From positions 1 through 41,340 of the forward strand of contig NZ_QRNF01000029.1 in NCBI RefSeq assembly GCF_003474435.1: DNA of 41,340 nucleotides. Reading direction: 5' to 3'. A program made the position numbers and the translations under genes. The DNA is from Ruminococcus sp. AF46-10NS. GTDB taxonomy: Bacteria; Bacillota; Clostridia; Lachnospirales; Lachnospiraceae. Shown here piece after piece: positions 7,634 through 15,467 of the stretch. The first letter of the stretch is position 1. The number at the start of each line of letters is the position of its first letter. Under the pieces are notes generated by a model, which was given only the letters and a program-made list of their open reading frames with translations, was not told the DNA's origin and did not search any database.

Positions 7634-9016
7634 TTATTTATCAATTATTTCGATCGGTGTATCATCCCGGGCATCCAGGTCATTGATATATTTTTTCGTT
7701 TCTTTCACAATTACATTAGACAGCAGCAGTACTGCGATCAGGTTCGGGATGGCCATCAGTGCATTCAGAATATCAGCAACTGTCCAGACCAGATTCAGAG
7801 AAATGACAGGTGCAATGGCAGCTATCACAATGTACAGCACACGGTAAGGAATGAGCCCTTTTTTTCCGGAAAAATACTCTACACAGCGTTCTCCATAATA
7901 TGCCCAGCCAAGAACGGTTGAGTAGGCAAATGAAATGATACCTACAACCAGGATCACAGGCCCAAGTACCGGGATCTGCTGAAAGGCAAGAGTGGTGAGG
8001 ACACCGCCATCTGTGATATTTCCCATATCAATGGAAGGATTTTTCATAATGCTGGTGACAAGAACAAGACCTGTCATGAGGCAGACAACAACGGTGTCCC
8101 AGAAAGTGCCGGTGCTGGAGACAAGTGCCTGACGTACTGGATTTCTTGTCTGTGCAGCAGCGGCAGCGATAGGAGCAGAGCCCATACCAGATTCATTGGA
8201 AAAAAGACCTCTTGCGATTCCATACTGCATGGCCATCATAATGCCCCGGCCAACAAGGCCGCCTGCTGCAGCACCTGGGGTAAATGCAAGTTTGCAGATG
8301 GTTTTTACTGCAGGAACAATAAAATCAAAATTGATCCCCAGGATGATAAGACATCCGATCACATAGAAAAAAGCCATAAACGGAACAAGACGTTCACAGA
8401 CAGTAGCAATGGATTTGATACCGCCAAAAATAACAAGGGCAGTGAGAACTGCCACGGCAATTCCAATCGCTGCGGGCGGGATATGTAAGTTTTCATTGCA
8501 CACGGTTGCAATAGCATTTACCTGTGTGGCACATCCGATTCCAAAAGAAGCGAAACTTCCGAAGAATGCAAAGAGAAGGCCAAGCCAGCGCATGTTCAGA
8601 CCACGTTCCAGAGCATACATGGCACCACCCTGCATACGACCATCTTTTGTCTTGACGCGGTATTTTACAGCGATGAGAGATTCACTGTATTTGGTGGCGA
8701 TTCCGAAGACACCGGTAAGCCAGCACCACAATACCGCACCAGGGCCGCCAAGTGCAATGGCAGTTCCCACTCCGATGATATTTCCGGTTCCGATAGTGGA
8801 AGCCAGGGCAGTTGTCAGGGCACCAAACTGGCTGACTTCACCCTCTGCATCGGAGTCTTTTGTGACAGAAAGACGGATGGCAGTGCCGATCTTTCGCTGG
8901 ATCACCCCGGTTCGGATGGTCATAAAAATATGTGTTCCCAGAAGCAGAATGATCATCCACCAGCCCCACACCAGACTGTCGATCTGGTTTATCATATTTC
9001 CGATTGCATTCATCAT
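7634..9016 (-). CDS. AGCS-family sodium:alanine/glycine symporter
   Basis: A 460-residue polytopic membrane protein of the alanine/glycine:cation symporter family (AgcS/AlsT). Family blocks seen are FGALTTALASTIGTGNIIGV (about residues 64-83), the GGPGAVLWCW segment and GLFSNESGMGSAPIAAAAAQ (about 270-289). About ten hydrophobic segments are visible. It imports alanine, glycine or related small amino acids with sodium. The start is fixed by GGGAGGAGA directly upstream of the ATG at 9016. It is monocistronic with its own promoter and a structured 5-prime leader (see the entries at 9073 and 9151). The exact substrate is not readable from sequence. Confidence 0.93.
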   Translation of the reverse strand: MMNAIGNMINQIDSLVWGWWMIILLLGTHIFMTIRTGVIQRKIGTAIRLSVTKDSDAEGEVSQFGALTTALASTIGTGNIIGVGTAIALGGPGAVLWCWLTGVFGIATKYSESLIAVKYRVKTKDGRMQGGAMYALERGLNMRWLGLLFAFFGSFASFGIGCATQVNAIATVCNENLHIPPAAIGIAVAVLTALVIFGGIKSIATVCERLVPFMAFFYVIGCLIILGINFDFIVPAVKTICKLAFTPGAAAGGLVGRGIMMAMQYGIARGLFSNESGMGSAPIAAAAAQTRNPVRQALVSSTGTFWDTVVVCLMTGLVLVTSIMKNPSIDMGNITDGGVLTTLAFQQIPVLGPVILVVGIISFAYSTVLGWAYYGERCVEYFSGKKGLIPYRVLYIVIAAIAPVISLNLVWTVADILNALMAIPNLIAVLLLSNVIVKETKKYINDLDARDDTPIEIIDK

Positions 9017-9072
9017 AGAAATCTCCTCCCTTTCTCAAAGCGAAATTTCAGCAGAGAAACTGCAGAAATAAC

Positions 9073-9117
9073 ACAAGGGCGTACAAACACCGGAAAACAT
9101 GTGCTGTACGCCCTTGT
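9073..9117. promoter_or_regulatory. Perfect 12-base inverted repeat in the AGCS leader
   Basis: ACAAGGGCGTAC (9073-9084) and GTACGCCCTTGT (9106-9117) are exact reverse complements with a 21-base loop. They lie between the predicted AGCS promoter and its ATG, so they would fold as a stable hairpin about 27 bases into the transcript. No T-run follows on the AGCS strand, so it is not a plain terminator. An operator, mRNA-stabilising stem or protein/RNA regulatory site are the options. I do not see a glycine riboswitch core. Confidence 0.6.
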
Positions 9118-9150
9118 ACGTTACGCTCTTTTGTTGTGATTATTATATTA

Positions 9151-9179
9151 ATTATACAGGAATCTGAAAGAAGATGCAA
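9151..9179 (-). promoter_or_regulatory. Predicted sigma-A promoter of the AGCS symporter gene
   Basis: Read on the minus strand, the -35 box is TTGCAT (9174-9179) and the -10 box is a perfect TATAAT (9151-9156), with a 17-base spacer. The start would fall near 9144, leaving a leader of about 130 bases that contains the inverted repeat. Confidence 0.7.
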
Positions 9180-9364
9180 CTTAAAAACAGGAATTACGTT
9201 GCGAATTTCGTGGAACTGTTTTTTCTATAAGTATTGGAGGAGGGAGGTGAATCTAAAAAATACAATATATTGTTTAAATGTAGGAAAAGACCAGTGAGAA
9301 AACAGTAAATTTGTGATAAAATGAACAAAACAGAGAAAGAAGAAAAGTGTAAAGGGGAAACCGT

Positions 9365-10846
9365 ATGAAAAAGAATCACTTTCATCTGAAAAATTATGTT
9401 GTTGCGACCAGTGTTTTTATCCTGGCAGTTGTAGCAGGAATTTTGATCTTCTTTGGATGTGTTCAGAACTCTGTTCGAACAAATTCTCAGCAGACGCTTG
9501 AGACGAATGTGGAGAGACAGAGTGAACATCTGCGTACAATTTTGGATATTCATTACCAGTATCTTGATGAGATCGCTTCTGCTATGGGAAAATCGGAAGA
9601 GCTTATTTCTGAAGAAAATAAAGAACGGCTGGTATCCATTTATGAGAAGACAAGCCTGGAAAGAGCTGCACTGATCGATGAAAACGGAAATGCTTATTAT
9701 GATAACGGAGAAATTAAGAATGTTTCTCACAGAAGATATTTTAAGGAGGCGATCAGCGGCCGGCAGGCCATCAGCGATCCACTGGAGAGCAGTGTAGATC
9801 AGGAGGTGAGGGTAGTTCTGTGTGTGCCAGTGTATAAAGAGGATAAAGTGATCGGTGTTCTGGGAGGATCATGCAATGTTACAGCATTAAGTCATATGCT
9901 GTTTGATGATCTTTTTGGTGGAGCCGGAAACAGCCTTATAACCACCAGAGATGGTGAGATCATTGCTTTTGACGGTGGTTCCTCATCCAACACAGAGATC
10001 ACATATGGAACCAATCTTTTTAACTATTATGGAGAGAAGAATCCCAGGAGAAAACATATTCTTCAGGATGTACAGGCAGATTTCCAGAATGGAGAGAAAG
10101 GCCTGGTGAAGCTGAGTTTTGGAGGGAGAATGGAGGAAGACTGTTATCTGGAGTATATGCCTGTCGGATATAATGACTGGATGATCTGTTATACAGTTCC
10201 TGTAAAAAATGCACAGCAGGCTTACGATTTTATTCCCAGATATGAACTGATATTTATGGGGAGTTTCTGTATTATGGTGACAGTGCTGGTAATCTATATA
10301 ATCCTCAGAAATAACAAGGAAAAAGCTGAATTGCTCCGTACAGCACAGAGAGATGCTCTGACAGGGGTGTATAATAAAGAAAATACGCAGAAAGTGATCG
10401 ACAGTATCTTAAGAGAAAAAAATCCTTCAGCTTTCCACGGTTTTCTGATCATGGATATGGATCATTTTAAGAAAGTGAATGATGTTTACGGCCATGCTGT
10501 TGGAGATAAAGTGCTGCAGATGTTTGGCGATTTTCTCAAGGCTCAGTTCCGCGAACAGGATGTAATCGGACGTATTGGTGGTGATGAATTTGTTGCATTG
10601 CTTTATAATATTGGATCCAGGGAAAATATGGAATCCAGAATAAAAGATATTCAGAAAAAGATCGGAGAGCTTCATGTAGATGAGATGGAAGGAAACCAGT
10701 TTACATTAAGCGCAGGTATTGCTTTTGCGCCGCAGGACGGCGATACATTTATGGAATTATATCAGAAAGCAGATCTTGCCCTGTACCAGACAAAACGTGG
10801 AGGAAGAAACGGGTATCGGATTTACGAGAATACGAAATCAGAATAA
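9365..10846 (+). CDS. Membrane diguanylate cyclase with extracytoplasmic cache sensor
   Basis: A 493-residue protein. Transmembrane helix 1 is at about residues 11-33. An extracytoplasmic double-cache/PDC-like region at about 35-285 contains VSHRRYFKEAISGRQAISDP, a typical cache segment. Helix 2 is at about 293-315, followed by a cytoplasmic GGDEF domain to the end. The active-site motif is an intact GGDEF (405-409). The product-inhibition I-site RxxD is present as REQD (396-399), exactly five residues upstream. It should make cyclic di-GMP in response to a small ligand outside the cell. The ribosome site is AAGGGG, about 8 bases before the ATG. It is probably monocistronic. A decayed copy of part of its sensor domain lies at 12384-12580. 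Confidence 0.92.
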   Translation: MKKNHFHLKNYVVATSVFILAVVAGILIFFGCVQNSVRTNSQQTLETNVERQSEHLRTILDIHYQYLDEIASAMGKSEELISEENKERLVSIYEKTSLERAALIDENGNAYYDNGEIKNVSHRRYFKEAISGRQAISDPLESSVDQEVRVVLCVPVYKEDKVIGVLGGSCNVTALSHMLFDDLFGGAGNSLITTRDGEIIAFDGGSSSNTEITYGTNLFNYYGEKNPRRKHILQDVQADFQNGEKGLVKLSFGGRMEEDCYLEYMPVGYNDWMICYTVPVKNAQQAYDFIPRYELIFMGSFCIMVTVLVIYIILRNNKEKAELLRTAQRDALTGVYNKENTQKVIDSILREKNPSAFHGFLIMDMDHFKKVNDVYGHAVGDKVLQMFGDFLKAQFREQDVIGRIGGDEFVALLYNIGSRENMESRIKDIQKKIGELHVDEMEGNQFTLSAGIAFAPQDGDTFMELYQKADLALYQTKRGGRNGYRIYENTKSE

Positions 10847-10859
10847 AAAGAGAACCTGC

Positions 10860-11080
10860 ACCTTTTAAAAGCTGTTGGCCTGTGTGCATATGGTCGTCAA
10901 CAAGACCTGGCATCCACAGGAGATTTTTTCCATCGATGATCTCCACAGCCGTGAGGCCGGAATGTTTTTCACTGGTGATGGAAAGAATATCTCCGTTTTT
11001 GGTGGCAATAAAAATGTGTTTTCGGATCTGGAAATTTCCACTAGGAACCATCCTTGCGGAAAAACCGCTCACATTTGTTT
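10860..11080 (-). pseudogene. Amidohydrolase N-terminal fragment
   Basis: On the minus strand a 70-odd residue stretch reads as the start of a metal-dependent amidohydrolase (guanine deaminase/chlorohydrolase-like). A small beta domain (IFIATKNGDILSI, VEIIDGKNLLWMPG) is followed by the metal-binding LVDDHMHTGQQLLKG. After LLKG the similarity stops abruptly. The upstream edge runs into the crp-like fragment on the other strand. Only the first fifth of an enzyme is left and it is not functional. Confidence 0.6.
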
Positions 11081-11505
11081 CCATTGAGACACTGACAGAG
11101 TGCGTGGTGTTCATGATCTCAAGAGAGGATTTTGAGATGTGGATCGCCCAGGATATCCATCTTTTAAGGCTGGTAGTGCATAAGATCGCATATAAACTCT
11201 ACCATTCATCTCATAACAGAGATGCGAGATTATTTTATCCGCCTACGTTTCTGTTCCTATATTACATGCTGAAATTTGCGCCAGCCCATAATATTGAGAA
11301 AAAAGGCGAAATTATCCTGCAAAAAACAAGGGAAGGAATCCGTGAAGAACTGGGTGTGACAGTAAAAACGATTAATCGTACGATCGCAAAACTGAAAGAA
11401 GACGGACTTATTGATAGCCGAAAAGGAAAAGTCGTGATGTCTCAGGAACAGTATCAGATGGCAAGACCAAGATCGGGTATTACTTATCGTGATGTGAGGA
11501 AGAGA
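11080..11505 (+). pseudogene. Crp/Fnr-family regulator, C-terminal remnant
   Basis: From about 11080 the plus strand encodes the end of the cyclic-nucleotide-like barrel (ETLTECVVFMISREDFEMW), the long dimer helix and a Crp-type winged helix (REELGVTVKTINRTIAKLKE, then DSRKGKVVMSQEQYQ). The N-terminal barrel is missing and the sequence before it belongs to an inverted amidohydrolase scrap. No stop codon follows the winged helix, and the frame runs straight into the esterase gene. The closing SQEQ segment resembles the other crp remnant at 23366-23700. A truncated product from an internal ATG at 11113 is possible but has no good ribosome site. Confidence 0.7.
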
Positions 11506-12225
11506 ATGAAAAAAGAAATTTTTGAGATCAGCGGAATTACCTGTTTAGCATATGAAGAAAAGAAACCGGAATATCTTATCATCCAGCCCATCAATGAGCC
11601 CCACGCCCAGATGCTGGCTCGACAGGTTTCGTTTATGATAAATAATACAGAAAAAGGATTTCTTCTGATCGCTTTTCTTGTAAAAAACTGGAACCATGAC
11701 CTGTCACCTTGGAGTGCACCAGCCGTATTTGGGAAAGAAAGCTTTGGAGACAGTGCAGAAAAAACATGGTCGTTTATAAAAGAAGAACTGATACCGGAAG
11801 CTGTGAAACGGTATAAGTTGGAGAACGATGGGAGCAGAAAGCCAGTACTGTCGGTGATACTGGGAGGATATTCTCTGGCGGGACTGTTTTCATTGTGGAG
11901 CGCGTATCGTCAGGATATTTCAATATCAGCAGCTGCAGCCATGTCGCCGTCTGTATGGTTCCCAGGGTGGCTGGAGTATATGAAGGATAAGAAGATTCAG
12001 GTTAAAAATGTGTATCTCAGCCTGGGAGACAGAGAAGAGAAAACACGAAATGAAATGATGAGCCGGGTTGGAGACTGTATAAGGAAAATGGATGAATGGT
12101 ACAGAAAGAATGAGAAGATTGAAAGTGTGCTGGAGTGGAATCAGGGAAACCATTTTCAGGATGTAGATGTGCGGTGCGGGAAAGGGTTTGTATGGTGTAT
12201 GGAAAATCTGAAATGTAAAAGTTGA
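11506..12225 (+). CDS. Alpha/beta-hydrolase esterase
   Basis: A protein of 239 residues from the ATG at 11506, which has GAGGAAG about 6 bases upstream. It has an esterase-type serine hydrolase core. The nucleophile elbow is GGYSLAGLFSLW (about residues 123-134). SPSVWFPGW follows, then the acid residue in YLSLGDREEKTRN and the catalytic His in EWNQGNHF. This is the layout of the putative-esterase/Fes-like family, and the length is normal. The same reading frame is open back through the crp remnant, so a longer fusion protein could also be made. I regard 11506 as the real start. Its last codons abut an MmcQ/YjbR fragment. The substrate is unknown. Confidence 0.75.
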   Translation: MKKEIFEISGITCLAYEEKKPEYLIIQPINEPHAQMLARQVSFMINNTEKGFLLIAFLVKNWNHDLSPWSAPAVFGKESFGDSAEKTWSFIKEELIPEAVKRYKLENDGSRKPVLSVILGGYSLAGLFSLWSAYRQDISISAAAAMSPSVWFPGWLEYMKDKKIQVKNVYLSLGDREEKTRNEMMSRVGDCIRKMDEWYRKNEKIESVLEWNQGNHFQDVDVRCGKGFVWCMENLKCKS

Positions 12226-12391
12226 CCCCGAATGGAGGGATTTCTGGCGTGACCAGTACCCTTCCGTAATACCCACATACCACCAGAACAAAGAACACTG
12301 GAATTCCGTAATATTAGATGGAAATGTACCAGATGAGGTGGTACGGAGGAAGATAGGGGAGAGTTATGAGTTGGTGAAAGGGAGCAGATGA
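12212..12391 (+). pseudogene. MmcQ/YjbR-family C-terminal fragment
   Basis: In a frame different from the esterase, a 59-residue stretch reads as the C-terminal half of an MmcQ/YjbR family protein (CyaY-like fold, often called DNA-binding). Diagnostic pieces are VDPEWRDFWRDQYPSVIPTY, NKEHWNSVILDGNVPDE and IGESYEL, ending at TGA 12389-12391. The N-terminal half is absent; the similarity begins within the last codons of the esterase gene, so the two were joined by a deletion or recombination. Confidence 0.72.
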
Positions 12392-12580
12392 AATTATTGC
12401 TTTTAACAGTGGTTCCGTATCCAGCACAGAAATTACGTATGGAATGAATATTTTTAAATATATGGAGAAAAAAATTCAGAGGAAAACATACCCTTCAGGA
12501 TGTGCAGGCAGATTTTCAGAATGGTGAGAATGGTCTGGTGAAGCTGAGTCTTATAGACAGAATGGAAGAAACGGATACTG
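12384..12580 (+). pseudogene. Fragment of a second cache-domain/diguanylate cyclase gene
   Basis: About 190 bases closely follow the DNA of the diguanylate cyclase gene at about 9950-10140. Shared words include ATTGCTTTT, GTGGTTCC, CAGGATGT-CAGGCAGATTT and GGTCTGGTGAAGCTGAGT. It carries many substitutions and indels and no open frame. It is a decayed paralogous copy of part of the sensor domain, not a recent duplication. Confidence 0.75.
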
Positions 12581-12631
12581 GGATCTACGAAAGCAAGCTG
12601 TAAAAATGATCATTTGTAATGAAATGTATGG

Positions 12632-12660
12632 TTGATAAAATATAAAATAAAAAGTATAAT
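12632..12660 (+). promoter_or_regulatory. Predicted sigma-A promoter of the large secreted protein
   Basis: The -35 box is TTGATA (12632-12637) and the -10 box is a perfect TATAAT (12655-12660), with a 17-base spacer in a very AT-rich setting. The ATG at 12709 has an AGGAGGGAG ribosome site 4-5 bases upstream. Confidence 0.7.
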
Positions 12661-12708
12661 AAAAACAAATATATTAAATCAGTATTTCATATCTTTAGGA
12701 GGGAGAAA

Positions 12709-14745
12709 ATGAAAAAGTTTAAAAAGTTAATGATGCTGTTGCTGACAGTATTTGTATTGGCTGGCATCAGTGGAGTCAGTGAGGTTTCTGTAAAAGCAGC
12801 AACGGGAATTACAGGAGAGGAATACTGGCCAAAAGCCTGGGCGTTTGTTCAAGATGAAAGATGGCGTACAGGATCATCTTATGGTTCTAGAGGACCGAAG
12901 TTATCTTCTTACAGTTCCAGTGGATGTTGTGCATATGCAGCAGATTATTGTGCATATGTATATGGGCGATATGACGCATGGAGAAGCAGCTATTTTACCA
13001 GCTTTTATAATGCTTCTGAAATTCAATCTGGCGATATTATTTATACAGGAACACACTGGTTCGTTGTTGTAGAACGCAATGGCAGTGAACTTATGACTGC
13101 TGAGGGAAATACAGATCGTTATGGAGATGGGCGTTTTTTAGCACATTGTACTAGAGATCATTATAAAGTAGAAAATGGATGTATCGTAAATATGTGGTAT
13201 AGATCCAGACCGACAGTACCGATTGTGCAGGCTTACCATTACAATTTTTCACAAAGTAATCCAACGCCTGGAGAACCATCTTTGGGTGCAAGATACAGCG
13301 ATGATTTAAGTGATGTTGATTTCTTCTGGGGTGCTACAGCAAATACACAGTATTATAATCTGGTGGTATGCAGACAGGGTAGTAATACAGAAGTGTTAAG
13401 AGCAAATGGTTTGACAACAACCAGTTATACCAAACATTTGGAAGCAGGAAGTTATTATGCAACATTAACAGCAGTTAATTCTTCAGGATCTACGGTAAGT
13501 CCTGTAATTTCTTTTGATATTCCAAAGGGTCATAGACATACCTGGAAGACAAAGATAAAGAAAGCAACTCTGAAATCCAGTGGAAGCATTTGGACTGGAT
13601 GTGACTGTGGTGCAAAGAAACCAGGCTCAAAAACTACGAGCATTCCTTATCCGAAGACAGTGAAGCTTTCTGCAACAACATATCAGTATAATGGGTATGT
13701 AAAAACACCGAAAGTAACTGTGATCGGTGGAAATGGAAAGACGATCAGTGCTCAAAATTATACAGTAACTTATCCAGCTGGACGTAAGAAAGCTGGTACA
13801 TACAATGTAACAATTAAATTTAAAGGTAATTATACAGGAACGGTTATACGAAAGTTTACGATTAGCGCAAAGAATCATAAACATTCTTATTACACAAGAA
13901 CTATTCGGGCCACATTGTCTAAGAATGGTTCAATCCGTCGGGAATGCAACTGCGGAACATGGAGAACATTTCAGACGATTTATTGCCCGAAGAGTGTAGA
14001 ACTTTCTGATGTAACATATGTATATGATGGAAAAGTAAAAACACCAAAGGTAAACGCTATTGCAACAAATGGTAAGACAATCAGTAGAAGCTATTACACA
14101 GTGAAGTATCCATCTGGACGAAAGAATAATGGAACTTATAAGATAACGATAACTTTTAAAGGGAATTATAGCGGCACTGTTACAAGATCGTTCAAGATTG
14201 CACCAAAAGGCTGGATCTATGCAGATAAACTGCCGACAGGAGTAACTTCTGCGAAATATCAGATTCAGTATAAAAATACTTATAACCAGAAAGAGAATTA
14301 TTACGCAGATAATGGCAGTATATATGATTCACAATATCCAAAGACAACATCAGATACTGTCGTTTACAAGGGATGTTATTATTATCATTTCTGCAGTGGC
14401 TGGAAGGGGCAGACAGTAAATTATGCACAAACGAATGATTTTGTACATTTCGATTCTGTTAATTCAGATCAGGTATTTGAAGAAAAAAGCGGTTGGGATT
14501 CAGAAGGGAATCTTCCATACTACATTTTGAAGTGGAATAACAGTGGAAATCGTGTATGGTGCCAGAGCGGTGTTACCTGCAGCGGAGTAGCTGGTGCTCA
14601 TGGAAACAGGGGTTATGCATGGTACAAGATGTATCAGTATCAGAACCGTGTACTGAAAACCAGAACTGTAACAAAACAGTCTGATTGGACGACCAAGAAA
14701 TACAGTAATGCAACAAAGGTAACTTATCGCTATAAGTTAAAATAG
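12709..14745 (+). CDS. Large secreted protein: NlpC/P60- or CHAP-like cysteine domain, fibronectin-like domain and tandem repeats
   Basis: A 678-residue exported protein. A signal peptide covers residues 1-30, with likely cleavage after VKA. Residues 35-165 look like a papain-fold cell-wall amidase/peptidase: SSSGCCAYAADYC (candidate nucleophile Cys73 or Cys74), SGDIIYTGTHWFVVVE (His116) and TAEGN (residues 130-134). About 190-275 is a fibronectin/Ig-like domain. Two copies of a unit of about 110 residues follow, each with a Cys-containing piece (CDCG, CNCG) and then a YPKTVKLS / CPKSVELS strand, KTPKV, NGKTIS, a Tyr-rich strand, GTYN/K and FKGNY(T/S)GTV. The aromatic-rich C-terminus (about 500-678) is unlike anything I know. 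It probably acts at the cell surface on peptidoglycan or host/other-cell material. The gene is monocistronic and AT-richer than its neighbours. Confidence 0.8.
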   Translation: MKKFKKLMMLLLTVFVLAGISGVSEVSVKAATGITGEEYWPKAWAFVQDERWRTGSSYGSRGPKLSSYSSSGCCAYAADYCAYVYGRYDAWRSSYFTSFYNASEIQSGDIIYTGTHWFVVVERNGSELMTAEGNTDRYGDGRFLAHCTRDHYKVENGCIVNMWYRSRPTVPIVQAYHYNFSQSNPTPGEPSLGARYSDDLSDVDFFWGATANTQYYNLVVCRQGSNTEVLRANGLTTTSYTKHLEAGSYYATLTAVNSSGSTVSPVISFDIPKGHRHTWKTKIKKATLKSSGSIWTGCDCGAKKPGSKTTSIPYPKTVKLSATTYQYNGYVKTPKVTVIGGNGKTISAQNYTVTYPAGRKKAGTYNVTIKFKGNYTGTVIRKFTISAKNHKHSYYTRTIRATLSKNGSIRRECNCGTWRTFQTIYCPKSVELSDVTYVYDGKVKTPKVNAIATNGKTISRSYYTVKYPSGRKNNGTYKITITFKGNYSGTVTRSFKIAPKGWIYADKLPTGVTSAKYQIQYKNTYNQKENYYADNGSIYDSQYPKTTSDTVVYKGCYYYHFCSGWKGQTVNYAQTNDFVHFDSVNSDQVFEEKSGWDSEGNLPYYILKWNNSGNRVWCQSGVTCSGVAGAHGNRGYAWYKMYQYQNRVLKTRTVTKQSDWTTKKYSNATKVTYRYKLK

Positions 14746-14760
14746 TATAAGAAATCAGAG

Positions 14761-14791
14761 GGCACTTCCGGAAGATGGGGAGTGCCTTTTT
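14761..14791 (+). terminator. Rho-independent terminator of the secreted protein gene
   Basis: Arms GGCACTTCC (14761-14769) and GGGAGTGCC (14778-14786) pair fully with one G-U pair, with a short loop, and are followed by TTTTT. Confidence 0.85.
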
Positions 14792-14823
14792 ATACCCTGT
14801 GAAGTGGTATGGAACAGGTTCAT

Positions 14824-15312
14824 ATGCTGATAAAAAATGCAAAAGTTTTTAATTCTTATCTTAAAAATTTTATACCTGCAGATGTTTCAGTAAAAGACGG
14901 AAAATTTTATTATATTGATCGAAAAAAGGAGATAGTTTTTGTGGCGGAATATGTGGTGGGTGCAAAAGGTCTCTACCTGATTTCGGGGCTGACAGATATT
15001 CATATGCACATTGAAAGTTCTATGACAATACCGGGATTTTTCGGGGAATGCGCAGGTGAAAACGGTGTGGCTACAGTGGTTTCCTAACCTTATGAAATGG
15101 CAAATGTAAAAGGAATTCGGGGAATTCTGGAAATGATCTCTGCTACAAAAAATGCACCTATTGATATTTTTACGGGATTCCCAGCAGCGTTCCTTCTACA
15201 AATGAAAAGTTTGAGACAACAGGAGGAATCATTGATTGCAGTGCCATGAAACATCTTCTGGAAGAAAAAGATGTAATATGTGTAGGCGACAGCAGACAGG
15301 TGATAAACTGCA
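14824..15312 (+). pseudogene. Adenine deaminase remnant
   Basis: The sequence reads as the N-terminal third of a bacterial adenine deaminase: MLIKNAKVFNSYLKNF, the metal-binding GLTDIHMHIESSMT, NGVATVVS, ANVKGIRGILEMI, then PSSVPSTNEKFETTGG and EKDVICVGDSRQV. An in-frame TAA (15085-15087) replaces a codon after VVS. A one-base loss near 15178-15179 shifts the frame (TTT expected before CCC). Similarity ends near 15312 with two thirds of the enzyme gone. It is a true pseudogene, not just a frameshift. Confidence 0.8.
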
Positions 15313-15374
15313 AATCAGTTATTTGGTACAGAATTGCGAAGCAATGGAGAGTTATTTATCTACTTAACTTAAAG

Positions 15375-15413
15375 AAAAAGACAGAAGGTTGTGATTTACC
15401 CTCTGTCTTTTTG
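15375..15413. terminator. Bidirectional terminator between the adenine deaminase remnant and the MATE gene
   Basis: The stem AAAAAGACAGA-AGG / CC-C-TCTGTCTTTTT has A-rich and T-rich flanks, so either strand gives a hairpin followed by U residues. On the minus strand it closes the MATE gene that ends at 15468. Confidence 0.75.
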
Positions 15414-15467
15414 ACGTAGAATTGAAAAATGTTGTGCCCCAAATAGAGTTGGCGCAGCCGGATATTT

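Noticed and set aside
8409..9071. A 220-codon plus-strand frame opposite the AGCS symporter.
   Set aside because: It is Pro/Arg/Ala-rich antisense of conserved membrane helices, covers the leader hairpin and lacks a start signal.
9017..9150. A glycine riboswitch before the AGCS symporter, as seen for some family members.
   Set aside because: The leader has one simple inverted repeat and none of the conserved glycine aptamer core bases that I could find.
10882..12225. One long 447-codon gene fusing a regulator and an esterase.
   Set aside because: The first 65 codons are antisense to an amidohydrolase scrap, the Crp part lacks its sensor domain, and the esterase has its own ribosome site at 11506.
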